In this document: one piece after another, positions 1 through 6,949 of the stretch | How positions within the stretch are numbered: the first letter of the stretch is position 1 | Layout: the number at the start of each line of letters is the position of its first letter | Assembly: GCA_007136525.1 (NCBI GenBank) | Contig: SLGU01000242.1 | Coordinates: 1 to 9,082, forward strand | Direction: 5' to 3' | Length of the DNA stretch: 9,082 nucleotides | Origin: Desulfobacteraceae bacterium | Lineage (GTDB): Bacteria > Desulfobacterota > Desulfobacteria > Desulfobacterales > Desulfosalsimonadaceae | The notes under the pieces: model-generated | What the model was told of the DNA's origin: nothing | The model's database searches: none | The model's input: only the letters and a program-made list of their open reading frames with translations | Translations under genes and position numbers: made by a program

Positions 1-513
1 ATCACGCCGGATGAAGCCCAGTACTGGGGCCTTCAGGGCGGTGAAGAACTCCGGATCTTCAACACGGATATCGGCCGGGTCGGCATCCTGATCTGCTACG
101 ACGTGGAGTTTCCAGAGCTGGCGCGCTATCTTTCAGACAAGCAGATGGATGTCCTGTTGGTGCCGTTCTGGACAGACACGAAAAACGCATACCTGCGGGT
201 TCGCCGGTGCGCTCAGGCACGGGCCATTGAAAATGAATGCTACGTCGCCATTTCCGGGAGTGTGGGCAATCTTCCCCGGGTTGAAAACATGGATATCCAG
301 TATTCCCAGTCAGCCATATTCACGCCTTCGGATTTCGCCTTTCCCCACGACGCCATCGCGGCCGAAGCCACCCCCAACACCGAAATGACCCTCATGGTCG
401 ACCTTGATCTGGATCTTCTCAAGGAACTGCGGGAGCAGGGAAGCGTGAGAAACCTTCAAAGCAGGCGGCTGGACCTCTACAATATCCGGTGGAAAACCGA
501 TGAAACGGATTAG
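1..513 (+). CDS. Carbon-nitrogen hydrolase (nitrilase superfamily), C-terminal part; 5' end outside window
   Basis: The reading frame is open from the first base and ends at TAG 511-513, giving the last 170 residues of a longer protein. The segment ILICYDVEFPE contains the nitrilase-superfamily nucleophile, Cys at visible residue 32. The other two members of the Glu-Lys-Cys triad should lie upstream of the window. After the nucleophile come a VPFWTDT strand, the RCAQARAIEN helix and a GSVGNLP loop, all usual for this fold. Family members cleave non-peptide C-N bonds in amides, carbamoyl compounds or nitriles; the substrate here cannot be read from the sequence. The tail (NMDIQYSQSAIFTPSDF, then a segment ending RRLDLYNIRW) resembles my recollection of proteins such as Bacillus YhcX, where a GNAT acetyltransferase domain precedes the hydrolase, so a bifunctional protein is likely. 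It is transcribed convergently towards the ABC-F gene. The family call is firm; the fusion is inferred. Confidence 0.9.
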   Translation: MTPDEAQYWGLQGGEELRIFNTDIGRVGILICYDVEFPELARYLSDKQMDVLLVPFWTDTKNAYLRVRRCAQARAIENECYVAISGSVGNLPRVENMDIQYSQSAIFTPSDFAFPHDAIAAEATPNTEMTLMVDLDLDLLKELREQGSVRNLQSRRLDLYNIRWKTDETD

Positions 514-618
514 GGGGGCATTTGGTCAGCCTCTAGCTTTCTTTTTGAAACATCTTCACCGGTACCCAAGCGATGAATGGTACCCAGGCTTTCCATGCCG
601 GGTAAGGCCAAGCCAAAC
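514..618. other. Convergent intergenic spacer without a clear terminator
   Basis: This 105-nt gap separates the stop of the hydrolase gene on the plus strand from the stop of the ABC-F gene on the minus strand. Transcription from both sides should end here. I could not find a convincing GC-rich hairpin followed by a T-run for either direction. The only notable structure is the repeated GGTACCCA element described separately. A short T-rich patch (539-546) lies downstream of the hydrolase stop, but no good stem precedes it. Confidence 0.6.
561..586. repeat. GGTACCCA direct repeat / GGTACC inverted repeat
   Basis: The octamer GGTACCCA occurs at 561-568 and again at 579-586, with start positions 18 bp apart. 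Because GGTACC is itself palindromic, the two copies can also pair as a 6-bp stem around a 12-nt loop on either strand. The element lies between two convergent genes, so it could be a weak bidirectional terminator, a protein-binding site or chance. No T-run follows the stem directly, which argues against a classical intrinsic terminator. Confidence 0.35.
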
Positions 619-2511
619 TCAAAAGGGGCGCCGGCTTTCCAGGTCATCCAGACGTTCGTCAAAGGAAGCCTGATGGGTGTCGTGTGACGCTGCTATTGTT
701 TCCATCTCTTCAAATGCATCGTCGATGGTTTTCTGAAACTGCCCGATTGAACGGGAGATCCGCACGATTTCAGCGTTTTCATTTTTTTCAATGGCTGCCT
801 GCATGCTTTCGTTCAAGAAAGCCAGATGTTCTTCTTTTTCGATTATCAGCGCTTCCAGTCGATCCATTTGATCTTTCAGCGGTTTCAGGACCTGGTTTTT
901 TTGGGAAATGATTTCAGATCGGAGGCGTTTGTAGTCTTTCATGTTCAAGGCTTCCGGTTGGGCGCCTGTCGCCTGTATATCATCCGGAAGCACTGCATCC
1001 CGGGGCTTTGTAACCAAGTCGTCATCCCCCCATCCCCCTGCGTCCAGAAACGCCTGGTATGATCCGTCAAAAACCTCGATCCCGGCTTCCGAAAAGACGA
1101 TGAGGCGCTCGGCAAGGGCATGGAGAAACATTTCATTGTGCGTCACCATGACAACCCCGCCGTCAAAGGCATCGATGGCGGCCAGCAGGGCATCGCACGA
1201 CTCCATGTCAAAATGATTGGTCGGCTCGTCGAGCAGAAGAAAATTGGAAGGCGCACCGAGCAGTTTCCCCAGCATGACCCTGCATTTTTCACCCCCTGAA
1301 AGCACCCCGATCATCTTCAGGGCGGCATCCCCCTCGAAAAGCATTGCGCCGCAGATATTTCTTGCCGCCTGACGGCTGAGTGACGGGTTGGAAGAAAAAA
1401 TCTCCTCCTCGATGGTCCGCCCGTCCACAAGGGTTGAAATGTTGGTCTGTTCAAAAACACCCTCGACAAGACCGGGGTGGTAATCGATGCGCCCCGAATC
1501 CGGTTTCAGGTGCCCGGCAAGGATTTTCAGCAAAGTGGTCTTTCCTGCCCCGTTTCGCCCGACAATGCACACCCGTTCCCCCGATGCAATATGGATGGAG
1601 AAATCAGCAATCAGCGGCGTTGGCGCCTTCTTATCATACGAAAAAGACACATTATCCGCATGAAGCATATATTTTCCGGCAAACGGGGCTGCCTGAAACT
1701 GAAACTCCAGCGTTTTGTAATGCGCCAGTTTTTCTTTGGGGGTCATTTTTTCGATTGTTTTCATACGGGACTGCACAAGGTTGGCAAGCCGGGCCTTGGC
1801 CCGGAAGCGGGAGATAAACCGTTCAATCTCCTTACGCCGCCGCTCATCGTTTTTCCGTGTTTTTTCAAATATTTGTTCATCCTGTGCAATCCGTTCGTAA
1901 AATTTCCGGGTATCGCCTTTGATTTTCCGGGCCTTTGTTCTGACGATGCCTACAACATGGGTGACAACATCATCCATGAAGCTGCGGTCATGGGTAATCA
2001 CCAGCAATTCACCCGGCCAGTTGCGCAAAAAACCCTTGATCCACCGAATGGACGTGATGTCAAGGTAGTTGGTCGGTTCATCCAGCATGAGGCAATCCGG
2101 CCGGGAAACGAGCGTTCTCGCAAGATTCAGCCGCACCTGGAAGCCGCCGGAAAATTCCAGGGGGCTGCGCCCCATGTCCTCATTTGAAAAACCAAGACCT
2201 GAAAGGATTTTTTCAACCTGCCAGTGTTCTCCCTCGGACTCCGGGCCAAGACCCCGCATTCCCTCCTTCAATATTGTATCTTCTTTAAATTCAAGCTTTT
2301 GGCTGACATACCCGATACGATAATGGCGGGGGATGCTGATGGACCCTGAATCGGGAGACTGAAGCCCGGATATCATGTCAAAAAGGGTGGTTTTGCCGTG
2401 GCCGTTCCGGCCGACCAACCCGACCCTTTCCTTGGGATTGATCTTGAAACCGATGCTGTCAAACAGCACATGGTCGCCGTAGCTTTTACTCAGGTTCTCA
2501 ACGCTGATCAT
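619..2511 (-). CDS. ABC-F family ATPase (YheS/Uup-like), 630 aa
   Basis: The protein has two ATP-binding cassettes in one chain and no membrane segment, the architecture of ABC-F translation factors, which bind the ribosomal E site and ease stalled or imperfect peptidyl transfer. Cassette 1 has Walker A GRNGHGKTT (34-42), signature FSGGFQ (120-125) and Walker B LMLDEPTN (141-148). Cassette 2 has Walker A GRNGAGKTT (318-326), signature LSGGEK (404-409) and Walker B LLLDEPTN (425-432). Between them lies the charged, helical PtIM-type linker (about 200-265, with FISRFRAKARLANLVQSRMK). A variable linker (about 490-525) leads to a C-terminal coiled coil (about 525-620). The cassette-1 signature and coiled coil make it more YheS-like than EttA-like. 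The ATG at 2511 has only a purine-rich AGAAGAAA upstream and overlaps the stop of a possible 12-codon frame. Substitutions are mild: His38 in Walker A and NHFD rather than NHLD at 432-435. It is probably a housekeeping factor; a resistance role is not indicated. Confidence 0.93.
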   Translation of the reverse strand: MISVENLSKSYGDHVLFDSIGFKINPKERVGLVGRNGHGKTTLFDMISGLQSPDSGSISIPRHYRIGYVSQKLEFKEDTILKEGMRGLGPESEGEHWQVEKILSGLGFSNEDMGRSPLEFSGGFQVRLNLARTLVSRPDCLMLDEPTNYLDITSIRWIKGFLRNWPGELLVITHDRSFMDDVVTHVVGIVRTKARKIKGDTRKFYERIAQDEQIFEKTRKNDERRRKEIERFISRFRAKARLANLVQSRMKTIEKMTPKEKLAHYKTLEFQFQAAPFAGKYMLHADNVSFSYDKKAPTPLIADFSIHIASGERVCIVGRNGAGKTTLLKILAGHLKPDSGRIDYHPGLVEGVFEQTNISTLVDGRTIEEEIFSSNPSLSRQAARNICGAMLFEGDAALKMIGVLSGGEKCRVMLGKLLGAPSNFLLLDEPTNHFDMESCDALLAAIDAFDGGVVMVTHNEMFLHALAERLIVFSEAGIEVFDGSYQAFLDAGGWGDDDLVTKPRDAVLPDDIQATGAQPEALNMKDYKRLRSEIISQKNQVLKPLKDQMDRLEALIIEKEEHLAFLNESMQAAIEKNENAEIVRISRSIGQFQKTIDDAFEEMETIAASHDTHQASFDERLDDLESRRPF

Positions 2512-2546
2512 GGATTTCTTCTATGGGTTTTTTCTAAATAATGCAT
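2508..2546 (-). CDS. Possible 12-codon upstream ORF (leader peptide) overlapping the ABC-F start
   Basis: A short frame encodes MHYLEKTHRRNP and ends in TGA at 2510-2508. That stop shares four bases (ATGA) with the start codon of the ABC-F gene. TAAGGA at 2556-2551 lies four bases before its ATG and is a better Shine-Dalgarno than anything directly before the ABC-F ATG. The arrangement suggests translational coupling or a regulatory leader, since ribosomes ending the short frame would be placed on the ABC-F start. It contains two consecutive AGA arginine codons. A frame this short can arise by chance, so the call is tentative. Confidence 0.3.
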   Translation of the reverse strand: MHYLEKTHRRNP

Positions 2547-2555
2547 GGTTTCCTT

Positions 2556-2600
2556 AGGGGGAAATGAACCGCCGGGACATGGATTATGCACACGCCCCCT
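2556..2600 (-). promoter_or_regulatory. GC-rich inverted repeat between the regulator stop and the ABC-F gene
   Basis: On the minus strand AGGGGG (2600-2595) can pair with CCCCCT (2561-2556) around a loop of about 33 nt. The stem begins three bases after the response-regulator stop codon, and its 3' arm touches the TAAGGA ribosome-binding site of the possible leader frame. No T-run follows, so it is not a standard intrinsic terminator. It could protect an mRNA end or modulate access to the ribosome-binding site. The long loop makes it a weak prediction. Confidence 0.25.
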
Positions 2601-2603
2601 GGA

Positions 2604-4004
2604 TTAATCCGGCTTGTCAATGCCGATTTTATCCAAGCGGTACCGCAGGGAGCGAAAACTGATCCCCAGAAGATCCGCGGCCTTGTTCTTGCTGCCGCCG
2701 GAACACGCCAGGGCTTTTTCAAGGTAGGCTTTTTCGATTTCTTCAAGAATGGTGTCCAGGGAAACGCCTCTTTCCACATCGTCAAGGTCGAAGCGCCTGT
2801 CCTTTATACCCTCAATCCAACGTCTTTTGTGAATTGACAGGGCAAGGTTGTCGGGAAGCAGTATATTGGTGTTCGAAAGCGCAACGCTCCGTTCAATCAG
2901 GTTTTCAAGCTCCCGGATATTGCCGGGAAAATCGTATTTCTGAAGCAGGTCGACGGCATACGATGAAATCTTTGTAATCTCCTTGCCCTGCTCCCGGGAA
3001 TACTTGTCCAGAAAATGCTGGGCCAGGGCGCGAATGTCTCCTTTGCGTTCACGCAGGGGGGGCACCTTGATTTCAACGACATTAAGCCGGTAATACAGGT
3101 CTTCACGAAACCGTCCGGCAATGACCTCTTCCTCCAGATATTTATTGGTAGCGGACAGAATACGGATATCGACGTTGATATCCTCGCTGCCGCCAACCGG
3201 CTTGAAGGACCGCTCCTGTACAACACGGAGCAGCTTGATCTGCATCTGCGGCTGGAGTTCGCCGACTTCATCCAGAAAAACGGTTCCTGTGCTGCCTGCC
3301 TCGAAAAGCCCCTTTTTGTCGTGGGATGCGCCTGTAAACGCACCTTTCTTGTACCCGAAAAACTCGCTTTCAATCAGTGTTTCCGGAATGCTGCCGCAAT
3401 TGATCACGACAAACGGTTTGTCGCGGCGACTGCTTTGCTCGTGTATGGCCCGGGCAATCAACTCTTTGCCGGTACCGCTTTCGCCGGTAATCATGACATT
3501 CGTGCGCGTATCGGCAACCTGGGAAATGATCTTGTAAACGTGCTGCATCCGGATGTTGCTGCCGACAATCCGGTCAAAAAAAATGTTTTCTTTCAGGACG
3601 TCATCAAGGTGGCTTTTTTCCTCGGACAGCGTCTTGAGGGTCAACGCCTTTGAAATGGTCTGCTTTAATTCATCATTGTCAAAAGGCTTCGGCAGGTAAT
3701 CGTATGCCCCTTCGTTCATCGCTTCAACGGCATTTTCCGCCGTGGCATAAGCGGAAATCATGATGACGACGCTATCCGGGTATGTGTACTTGGACTTCTT
3801 GAGCACCTCGATTCCGCTGATATCACCTAAACGGATATCGCACAGTACAAGGTCATAAAAATTCCGGTCGAGCATCTGGACGGCCTGCTTGCCGCTAGCT
3901 GCGGCATCCACGGGATACCCTTCGGCCCCGAGCATCAGCTCAAGGAATTCCCGCATGCTCAGGTCATCATCAACCAATAGAATTTTATGTTTTTTTTCAG
4001 TCAT
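2604..4004 (-). CDS. Sigma-54-dependent response regulator (NtrC family, PilR-like), 466 aa
   Basis: A three-domain activator of sigma-54 RNA polymerase. The receiver domain (about 1-120) has the acidic pair in ILLVDDD, phospho-acceptor Asp56 in VLCDIRL and Lys106 in LPKPF. The AAA+ domain (about 145-385) has Walker A GESGTGKE (174-181), GAFTGA (221-226), which contacts sigma-54, Walker B VFLDEVGE, and the arginine-rich FREDLYYRLNVVEIKVPPLR. The C-terminal Fis-type helix-turn-helix (NKAADLLGISFRSLRYRLDKIGI) binds DNA. The FRSLRYRL ending and spacing resemble PilR of type IV pilus control, but no histidine kinase or pil gene is visible, so the target is unknown. I chose ATG 4004 because MTEKKHKILLVDD begins a receiver normally; a TTG at 4019 would add five residues. 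Neither has a clear Shine-Dalgarno. The gene begins 27 nt after the pyrC stop, so it may be read from the pyr transcript. Confidence 0.93.
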   Translation of the reverse strand: MTEKKHKILLVDDDLSMREFLELMLGAEGYPVDAAASGKQAVQMLDRNFYDLVLCDIRLGDISGIEVLKKSKYTYPDSVVIMISAYATAENAVEAMNEGAYDYLPKPFDNDELKQTISKALTLKTLSEEKSHLDDVLKENIFFDRIVGSNIRMQHVYKIISQVADTRTNVMITGESGTGKELIARAIHEQSSRRDKPFVVINCGSIPETLIESEFFGYKKGAFTGASHDKKGLFEAGSTGTVFLDEVGELQPQMQIKLLRVVQERSFKPVGGSEDINVDIRILSATNKYLEEEVIAGRFREDLYYRLNVVEIKVPPLRERKGDIRALAQHFLDKYSREQGKEITKISSYAVDLLQKYDFPGNIRELENLIERSVALSNTNILLPDNLALSIHKRRWIEGIKDRRFDLDDVERGVSLDTILEEIEKAYLEKALACSGGSKNKAADLLGISFRSLRYRLDKIGIDKPD

Positions 4005-4031
4005 GTATATAATAAACAATCATGCATTACT

Positions 4032-5300
4032 TTATGCTTCGTAAACGATACGGCCATCGACAATGGTATAGGCTGCGCACCCCTTCATCCGCCATCCGTC
4101 AAAAGGTGTATTCCGGCTTTTTGAAAAACCATTTTCAGCGCGGTAAGTGAATACCCGTTCAGGATTGACGATGGTTAAATCCGCCGGCGCACCGATATCG
4201 AGAGAACGCCTCAGGCCGATAATTCTTGCCGGATTCAACGCCATCTTTTCAATAAGCCCGTATATATCCAGAACGCCCTGCTCAACCAGCGAAAGAGCCA
4301 GCGGAAGGGCGGTTTCAAGGCCCGTAATGCCGTTTGCCGCCGCATCGAACTCAACCGCCTTGTCGGTCTGTGCATGGGGGGCATGGTCGGTTGCAATTGC
4401 ATCGATCGTACCATCGGCCAGCGCTTCGCGAATGGCGGTCCTGTCACTTTCCGATCGAAGCGGCGGGTTCATCTTGGCATGGGTGTCATAGGAAGCGACA
4501 GCCTCATCGGTGAGCGTAAAATAATGGGGCGCTGTCTCGGCGGTCACCCGCACCCCCCTTGCTTTTGCCGAGCGTATGGCGGCAGCGGATTGGGCGGTGC
4601 TGACATGGGCGATATGAACGGGGCACCCGGTCAGTTCACATAATGCGATGTCGCGCATCACCATGATGCTTTCAGCGGCATTGGGGATTCCGGGGAGGCC
4701 CAGTCGCGTGGCAACAGGCCCTTCATTCATGGCGCCGCCGGAAAGGCCGGGGTCTTCGCAATGTGAAAATACTGGAATTCCAACACCATGAGCGTACTCA
4801 AGCGCTCTGCGCATCAACAGGGAATTCGACACCGGCTGTCCGTCATCGGATACCGCCACTATCCCCGCTTCGCACATATCACCGATATCCGCCATTTGAC
4901 GGCCTTCAAGGCCTACGCTGACCGCACCCACCGGGTAGACCCGGACAGACCGGAAAGAAGCCGCTTTTTCAACGATGTAGCGGGTTATCTGAGCATTATC
5001 GTTGACCGGTAAGGTGTTGGGCATGCAGCACACCGCAGTGAATCCGCCGGCAGCGGCTGCTTTTATACCGGTTTCAATCGTCTCCTTGTATTCCTGCCCC
5101 GGCTCACGAAGATGAACGTGCAGGTCAATGAAGCCCGGCGCCACAATGCATCCGGTGGCATCGATTTCCACATCAACGGGAACACCGGCAGCGTTCCCCG
5201 AATCGATGGCCGTAATCTTTCCGTCGCTTATCCAGAGATCTGCGATCCGATCGATTTTCCCGGGATCGACAAGCCTTCCATTCTTAATCCGCATCCGCAT
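4032..5300 (-). CDS. pyrC: Dihydroorotase, class I, 422 aa
   Basis: Catalyses reversible cyclisation of N-carbamoyl-L-aspartate to L-dihydroorotate, step three of de novo pyrimidine synthesis, in the cytoplasm. It is an amidohydrolase-fold metalloenzyme. His61 and His63 in GFIDLHVHLREPG bind zinc, Asp153 in VSDDGQP is the aspartate ligand of class I enzymes, His180 (SHCEDP) and His232 (IAHVST) are further metal ligands, and Asp305 in ATDHAPH is the catalytic base. From the chosen ATG these positions and the total length equal those I recall for Aquifex aeolicus dihydroorotase. That start also has a strong GGGAGG (5314-5309) at eight-base spacing. The open frame extends 17 codons further to 5351, but that would lie wholly inside pyrB. 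The start overlaps the pyrB end by 17 nt, so translation is probably coupled. All key residues are present, so this should be an active enzyme rather than an inactive PyrC-like subunit. Confidence 0.96.
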   Translation of the reverse strand: MRMRIKNGRLVDPGKIDRIADLWISDGKITAIDSGNAAGVPVDVEIDATGCIVAPGFIDLHVHLREPGQEYKETIETGIKAAAAGGFTAVCCMPNTLPVNDNAQITRYIVEKAASFRSVRVYPVGAVSVGLEGRQMADIGDMCEAGIVAVSDDGQPVSNSLLMRRALEYAHGVGIPVFSHCEDPGLSGGAMNEGPVATRLGLPGIPNAAESIMVMRDIALCELTGCPVHIAHVSTAQSAAAIRSAKARGVRVTAETAPHYFTLTDEAVASYDTHAKMNPPLRSESDRTAIREALADGTIDAIATDHAPHAQTDKAVEFDAAANGITGLETALPLALSLVEQGVLDIYGLIEKMALNPARIIGLRRSLDIGAPADLTIVNPERVFTYRAENGFSKSRNTPFDGWRMKGCAAYTIVDGRIVYEA

Positions 5301-6222
5301 TTCGTGCACCTCCCGCCAGAAGATAAAAAACCGCCATTCGGAGCGCAACACCGTTTGTCACCTGGTCGAGAATAATCGAATGGGGCCCGTCGGCGGCCTC
5401 CGGTGCGATTTCAACGCCGCGGTTTATAGGACCGGGGTGCATGATCAGGACATCGGGGCGGATACGCGCAAGCCGCGCCCGGTTCAACCCGTATCGAACC
5501 GCATATTCTCTTTCCGACGGCATGAGAAAGCTTTTCTGCCTTTCCTTCTGGATCCTCAACATCATGATAACATCCGCATTTTCAATGGCCGCGTCCACGT
5601 CCGGGGCAACCGCCGTGCCAAGTTTTTCAATGCCTGCGGGGATCATCGTCGGCGGGCCGGCGACCGTGACATTCGCGCCCATTTTATTGAAGCCGATGAT
5701 ATTGGACCGGGCAACCCTGCTGTGGGCAATATCGCCGATAATGGCCACATTGAGATTGGCGATATCTTTCTTGGCTTCCTTGACGGTCATCATGTCCAGC
5801 AGCGCCTGGGTCGGATGGGCGTGCATGCCGTCACCGGCATTGACGACACTGACGGACAGGGTTTTTGCCAGAAGATGGGGTGCGCCGGCTGAAGGGTGCC
5901 GGATAACGATAATATCCGGGCGCATGGCCTCGATGTTGCGGGCCGTGTCGATGAGGGTCTCACCTTTAATGATGCTGCTTGAGGCGGCCGTGATGGAAAT
6001 GGAATCGGCTGACAGGCGTTTTGCCGCAATATCAAAAGATATGCGCGTCCGTGTACTGGGCTCCATGAAAAAAAGGACAATGGTTTTGCCGCGCAGGGTC
6101 GGCACCTTTTTTATCGACCGTTCAGAGATTTCCTTCAGCCCGAAAGCGGTTTCAAAGATCAGGGTCAACTCATCCCTGGAAAGTGACGCTATATCCAGAA
6201 GGTCTTTTTTGGTCCATGTCAT
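5284..6222 (-). CDS. pyrB: Aspartate carbamoyltransferase catalytic subunit, 312 aa
   Basis: Transfers the carbamoyl group of carbamoyl phosphate to L-aspartate, making N-carbamoyl-L-aspartate and phosphate, the committed step of pyrimidine synthesis. The carbamoyl-phosphate loop EPSTRTR (54-60) is intact, as are the mobile loop with Ser83 and Lys86 (SSSIIKGET), HPTQALLD (136-143) and HPGPINRGVE (262-271), which contacts carbamoyl phosphate and aspartate. The length is normal for a catalytic chain. ATG 6222 is preceded by GCGGGA six bases upstream, and an alternative ATG just before it runs straight into a stop. lepB ends 12 nt upstream and pyrC overlaps the 3' end. No regulatory subunit gene (pyrI) is present in the window, so nucleotide control through PyrI is not supported here. 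No PyrR-type attenuator could be recognised, because the gene lies directly behind lepB with no leader space. Confidence 0.97.
   Translation of the reverse strand: MTWTKKDLLDIASLSRDELTLIFETAFGLKEISERSIKKVPTLRGKTIVLFFMEPSTRTRISFDIAAKRLSADSISITAASSSIIKGETLIDTARNIEAMRPDIIVIRHPSAGAPHLLAKTLSVSVVNAGDGMHAHPTQALLDMMTVKEAKKDIANLNVAIIGDIAHSRVARSNIIGFNKMGANVTVAGPPTMIPAGIEKLGTAVAPDVDAAIENADVIMMLRIQKERQKSFLMPSEREYAVRYGLNRARLARIRPDVLIMHPGPINRGVEIAPEAADGPHSIILDQVTNGVALRMAVFYLLAGGARNADAD
5307..5314 (-). promoter_or_regulatory. Ribosome-binding site of pyrC, inside the 3' end of pyrB
   Basis: The minus strand reads GGGAGGTG here. The GGGAGG core lies eight bases before the ATG at 5300. It is the strongest Shine-Dalgarno seen in the cluster and decides the pyrC start against the longer open frame. 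It sits within the last codons of pyrB, so ribosomes finishing pyrB pass over it. Confidence 0.75.
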
Positions 6223-6234
6223 CGCATATCCCGC

Positions 6235-6882
6235 CTAACGCAAAAGTTTACCGAGCCTTGACCACCTCGGCCCACGCTGTTCGCGGTCCCATGACCAGTA
6301 TATGATAAACGCTTTTCCTTTTAAGGCTCTTTCTTCGACAAAACCCCAGAAACGACTGTCGTAGCTGTTGTCCCGGTTATCGCCCAGGACGAAAAAAGTA
6401 CCTTCCGGCACCCTCACGGGCCCGAAATTGTCTCTTTCACTGACATCCATCGGAATAATATGGTTTTCCGTATACATGGTATATTCCGTCTCGACAGGTT
6501 CATCATTCACGTAGACGGTCTTGTTCCGAATTTCAACGATGTCGCCGGGCACCCCGATAACCCGCTTGATGAAATCCTTGTCCGGTTCAACCGGGTATTC
6601 GAAAACGATGATATCGTCCCGGTCAGGGCTGCTGCCGGGGATAATGGTTATATCGGTGAACGGCAGCCTCGTACCGTAGATGAACTTGTTAACAAGGATA
6701 TGATCGCCGATTTGAAGCGTCGGCTTCATGGAGCCTGATGGGATCTTGAATGCCTGGACGATAAAGCCTCTTATAAAAAGGGCGAGCAAGATAGCAATCA
6801 CGATGGCTTCAAGGTTTTCCCTGAGCCTGCTTTTTTTCCGCTTGGGTCCTGATTCAGCCGTCTGATTTTTTTCTTTTTTCAC
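6235..6882 (-). CDS. lepB: Signal peptidase I, 215 aa, GTG start
   Basis: A membrane-bound serine protease that removes signal peptides from exported preproteins on the outer face of the cytoplasmic membrane. A basic N-terminus (about 2-22) precedes one membrane segment (about 24-41, AIVIAILLALFIRGFIV). The catalytic serine is Ser51 in KIPSGSMKPTL and the general base is Lys106 in DFIKRVIGVPGD. The GDNRDNSYDSR box and the WGFV segment complete the fold. One transmembrane segment and this length fit compact type I peptidases. The frame stays open upstream to 6981, but those residues overlap the end of the M23 gene and look non-native. I therefore chose GTG 6882 (MKKEKNQ), with AAGGG about 13 nt upstream, a long spacing. 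The gene lies 67 nt after the M23 gene and 12 nt before pyrB, so it should share a transcript with pyrBC. Confidence 0.95.
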   Translation of the reverse strand: MKKEKNQTAESGPKRKKSRLRENLEAIVIAILLALFIRGFIVQAFKIPSGSMKPTLQIGDHILVNKFIYGTRLPFTDITIIPGSSPDRDDIIVFEYPVEPDKDFIKRVIGVPGDIVEIRNKTVYVNDEPVETEYTMYTENHIIPMDVSERDNFGPVRVPEGTFFVLGDNRDNSYDSRFWGFVEERALKGKAFIIYWSWDREQRGPRWSRLGKLLR

Positions 6883-6949
6883 AGTGTATGATATTCCCTT
6901 ATTTACAGAAATGGCCCCTGCAGCTGATGGTTTCAGCAAAAACGCGCTG
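6883..6949 (-). other. M23-lepB intergenic gap with a small hairpin
   Basis: The 67-nt gap contains a 5-bp inverted repeat, GCTGA (6923-6927) and TCAGC (6933-6937) around a 5-nt loop. It also carries the AAGGG that probably serves lepB. The hairpin is short and not followed by a T-run, so readthrough from the M23 gene into lepB is expected. I see no convincing -35/-10 pair for a separate lepB promoter. Confidence 0.35.

Noticed and set aside
1477..2187. Long plus-strand open frame of 236 codons opposite the ABC-F gene
   Set aside because: It lies wholly antisense to a gene with intact ABC-F motifs, has a low-complexity Phe/Pro-rich product and shows no recognisable domain.
3015..3653. Plus-strand 212-codon open frame opposite the response regulator
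   Set aside because: It is the complement of the conserved AAA+ domain, with no ribosome-binding site or known motif.
4005..4019. TTG start for the response regulator
   Set aside because: It adds five residues before a normal receiver start and has no ribosome-binding site. It is kept only as an alternative.
5301..5351. Longer pyrC N-terminus starting at 5351
   Set aside because: The added residues are encoded within pyrB, no Shine-Dalgarno precedes that ATG, and the start at 5300 has an excellent one and gives family-typical numbering.
5128..6238. Two long plus-strand open frames (254 and 265 codons) opposite pyrB and pyrC
   Set aside because: Both are antisense to clearly functional enzymes and overlap each other in different frames. 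Their products have no family motif and look like mirror images of the real coding strand.
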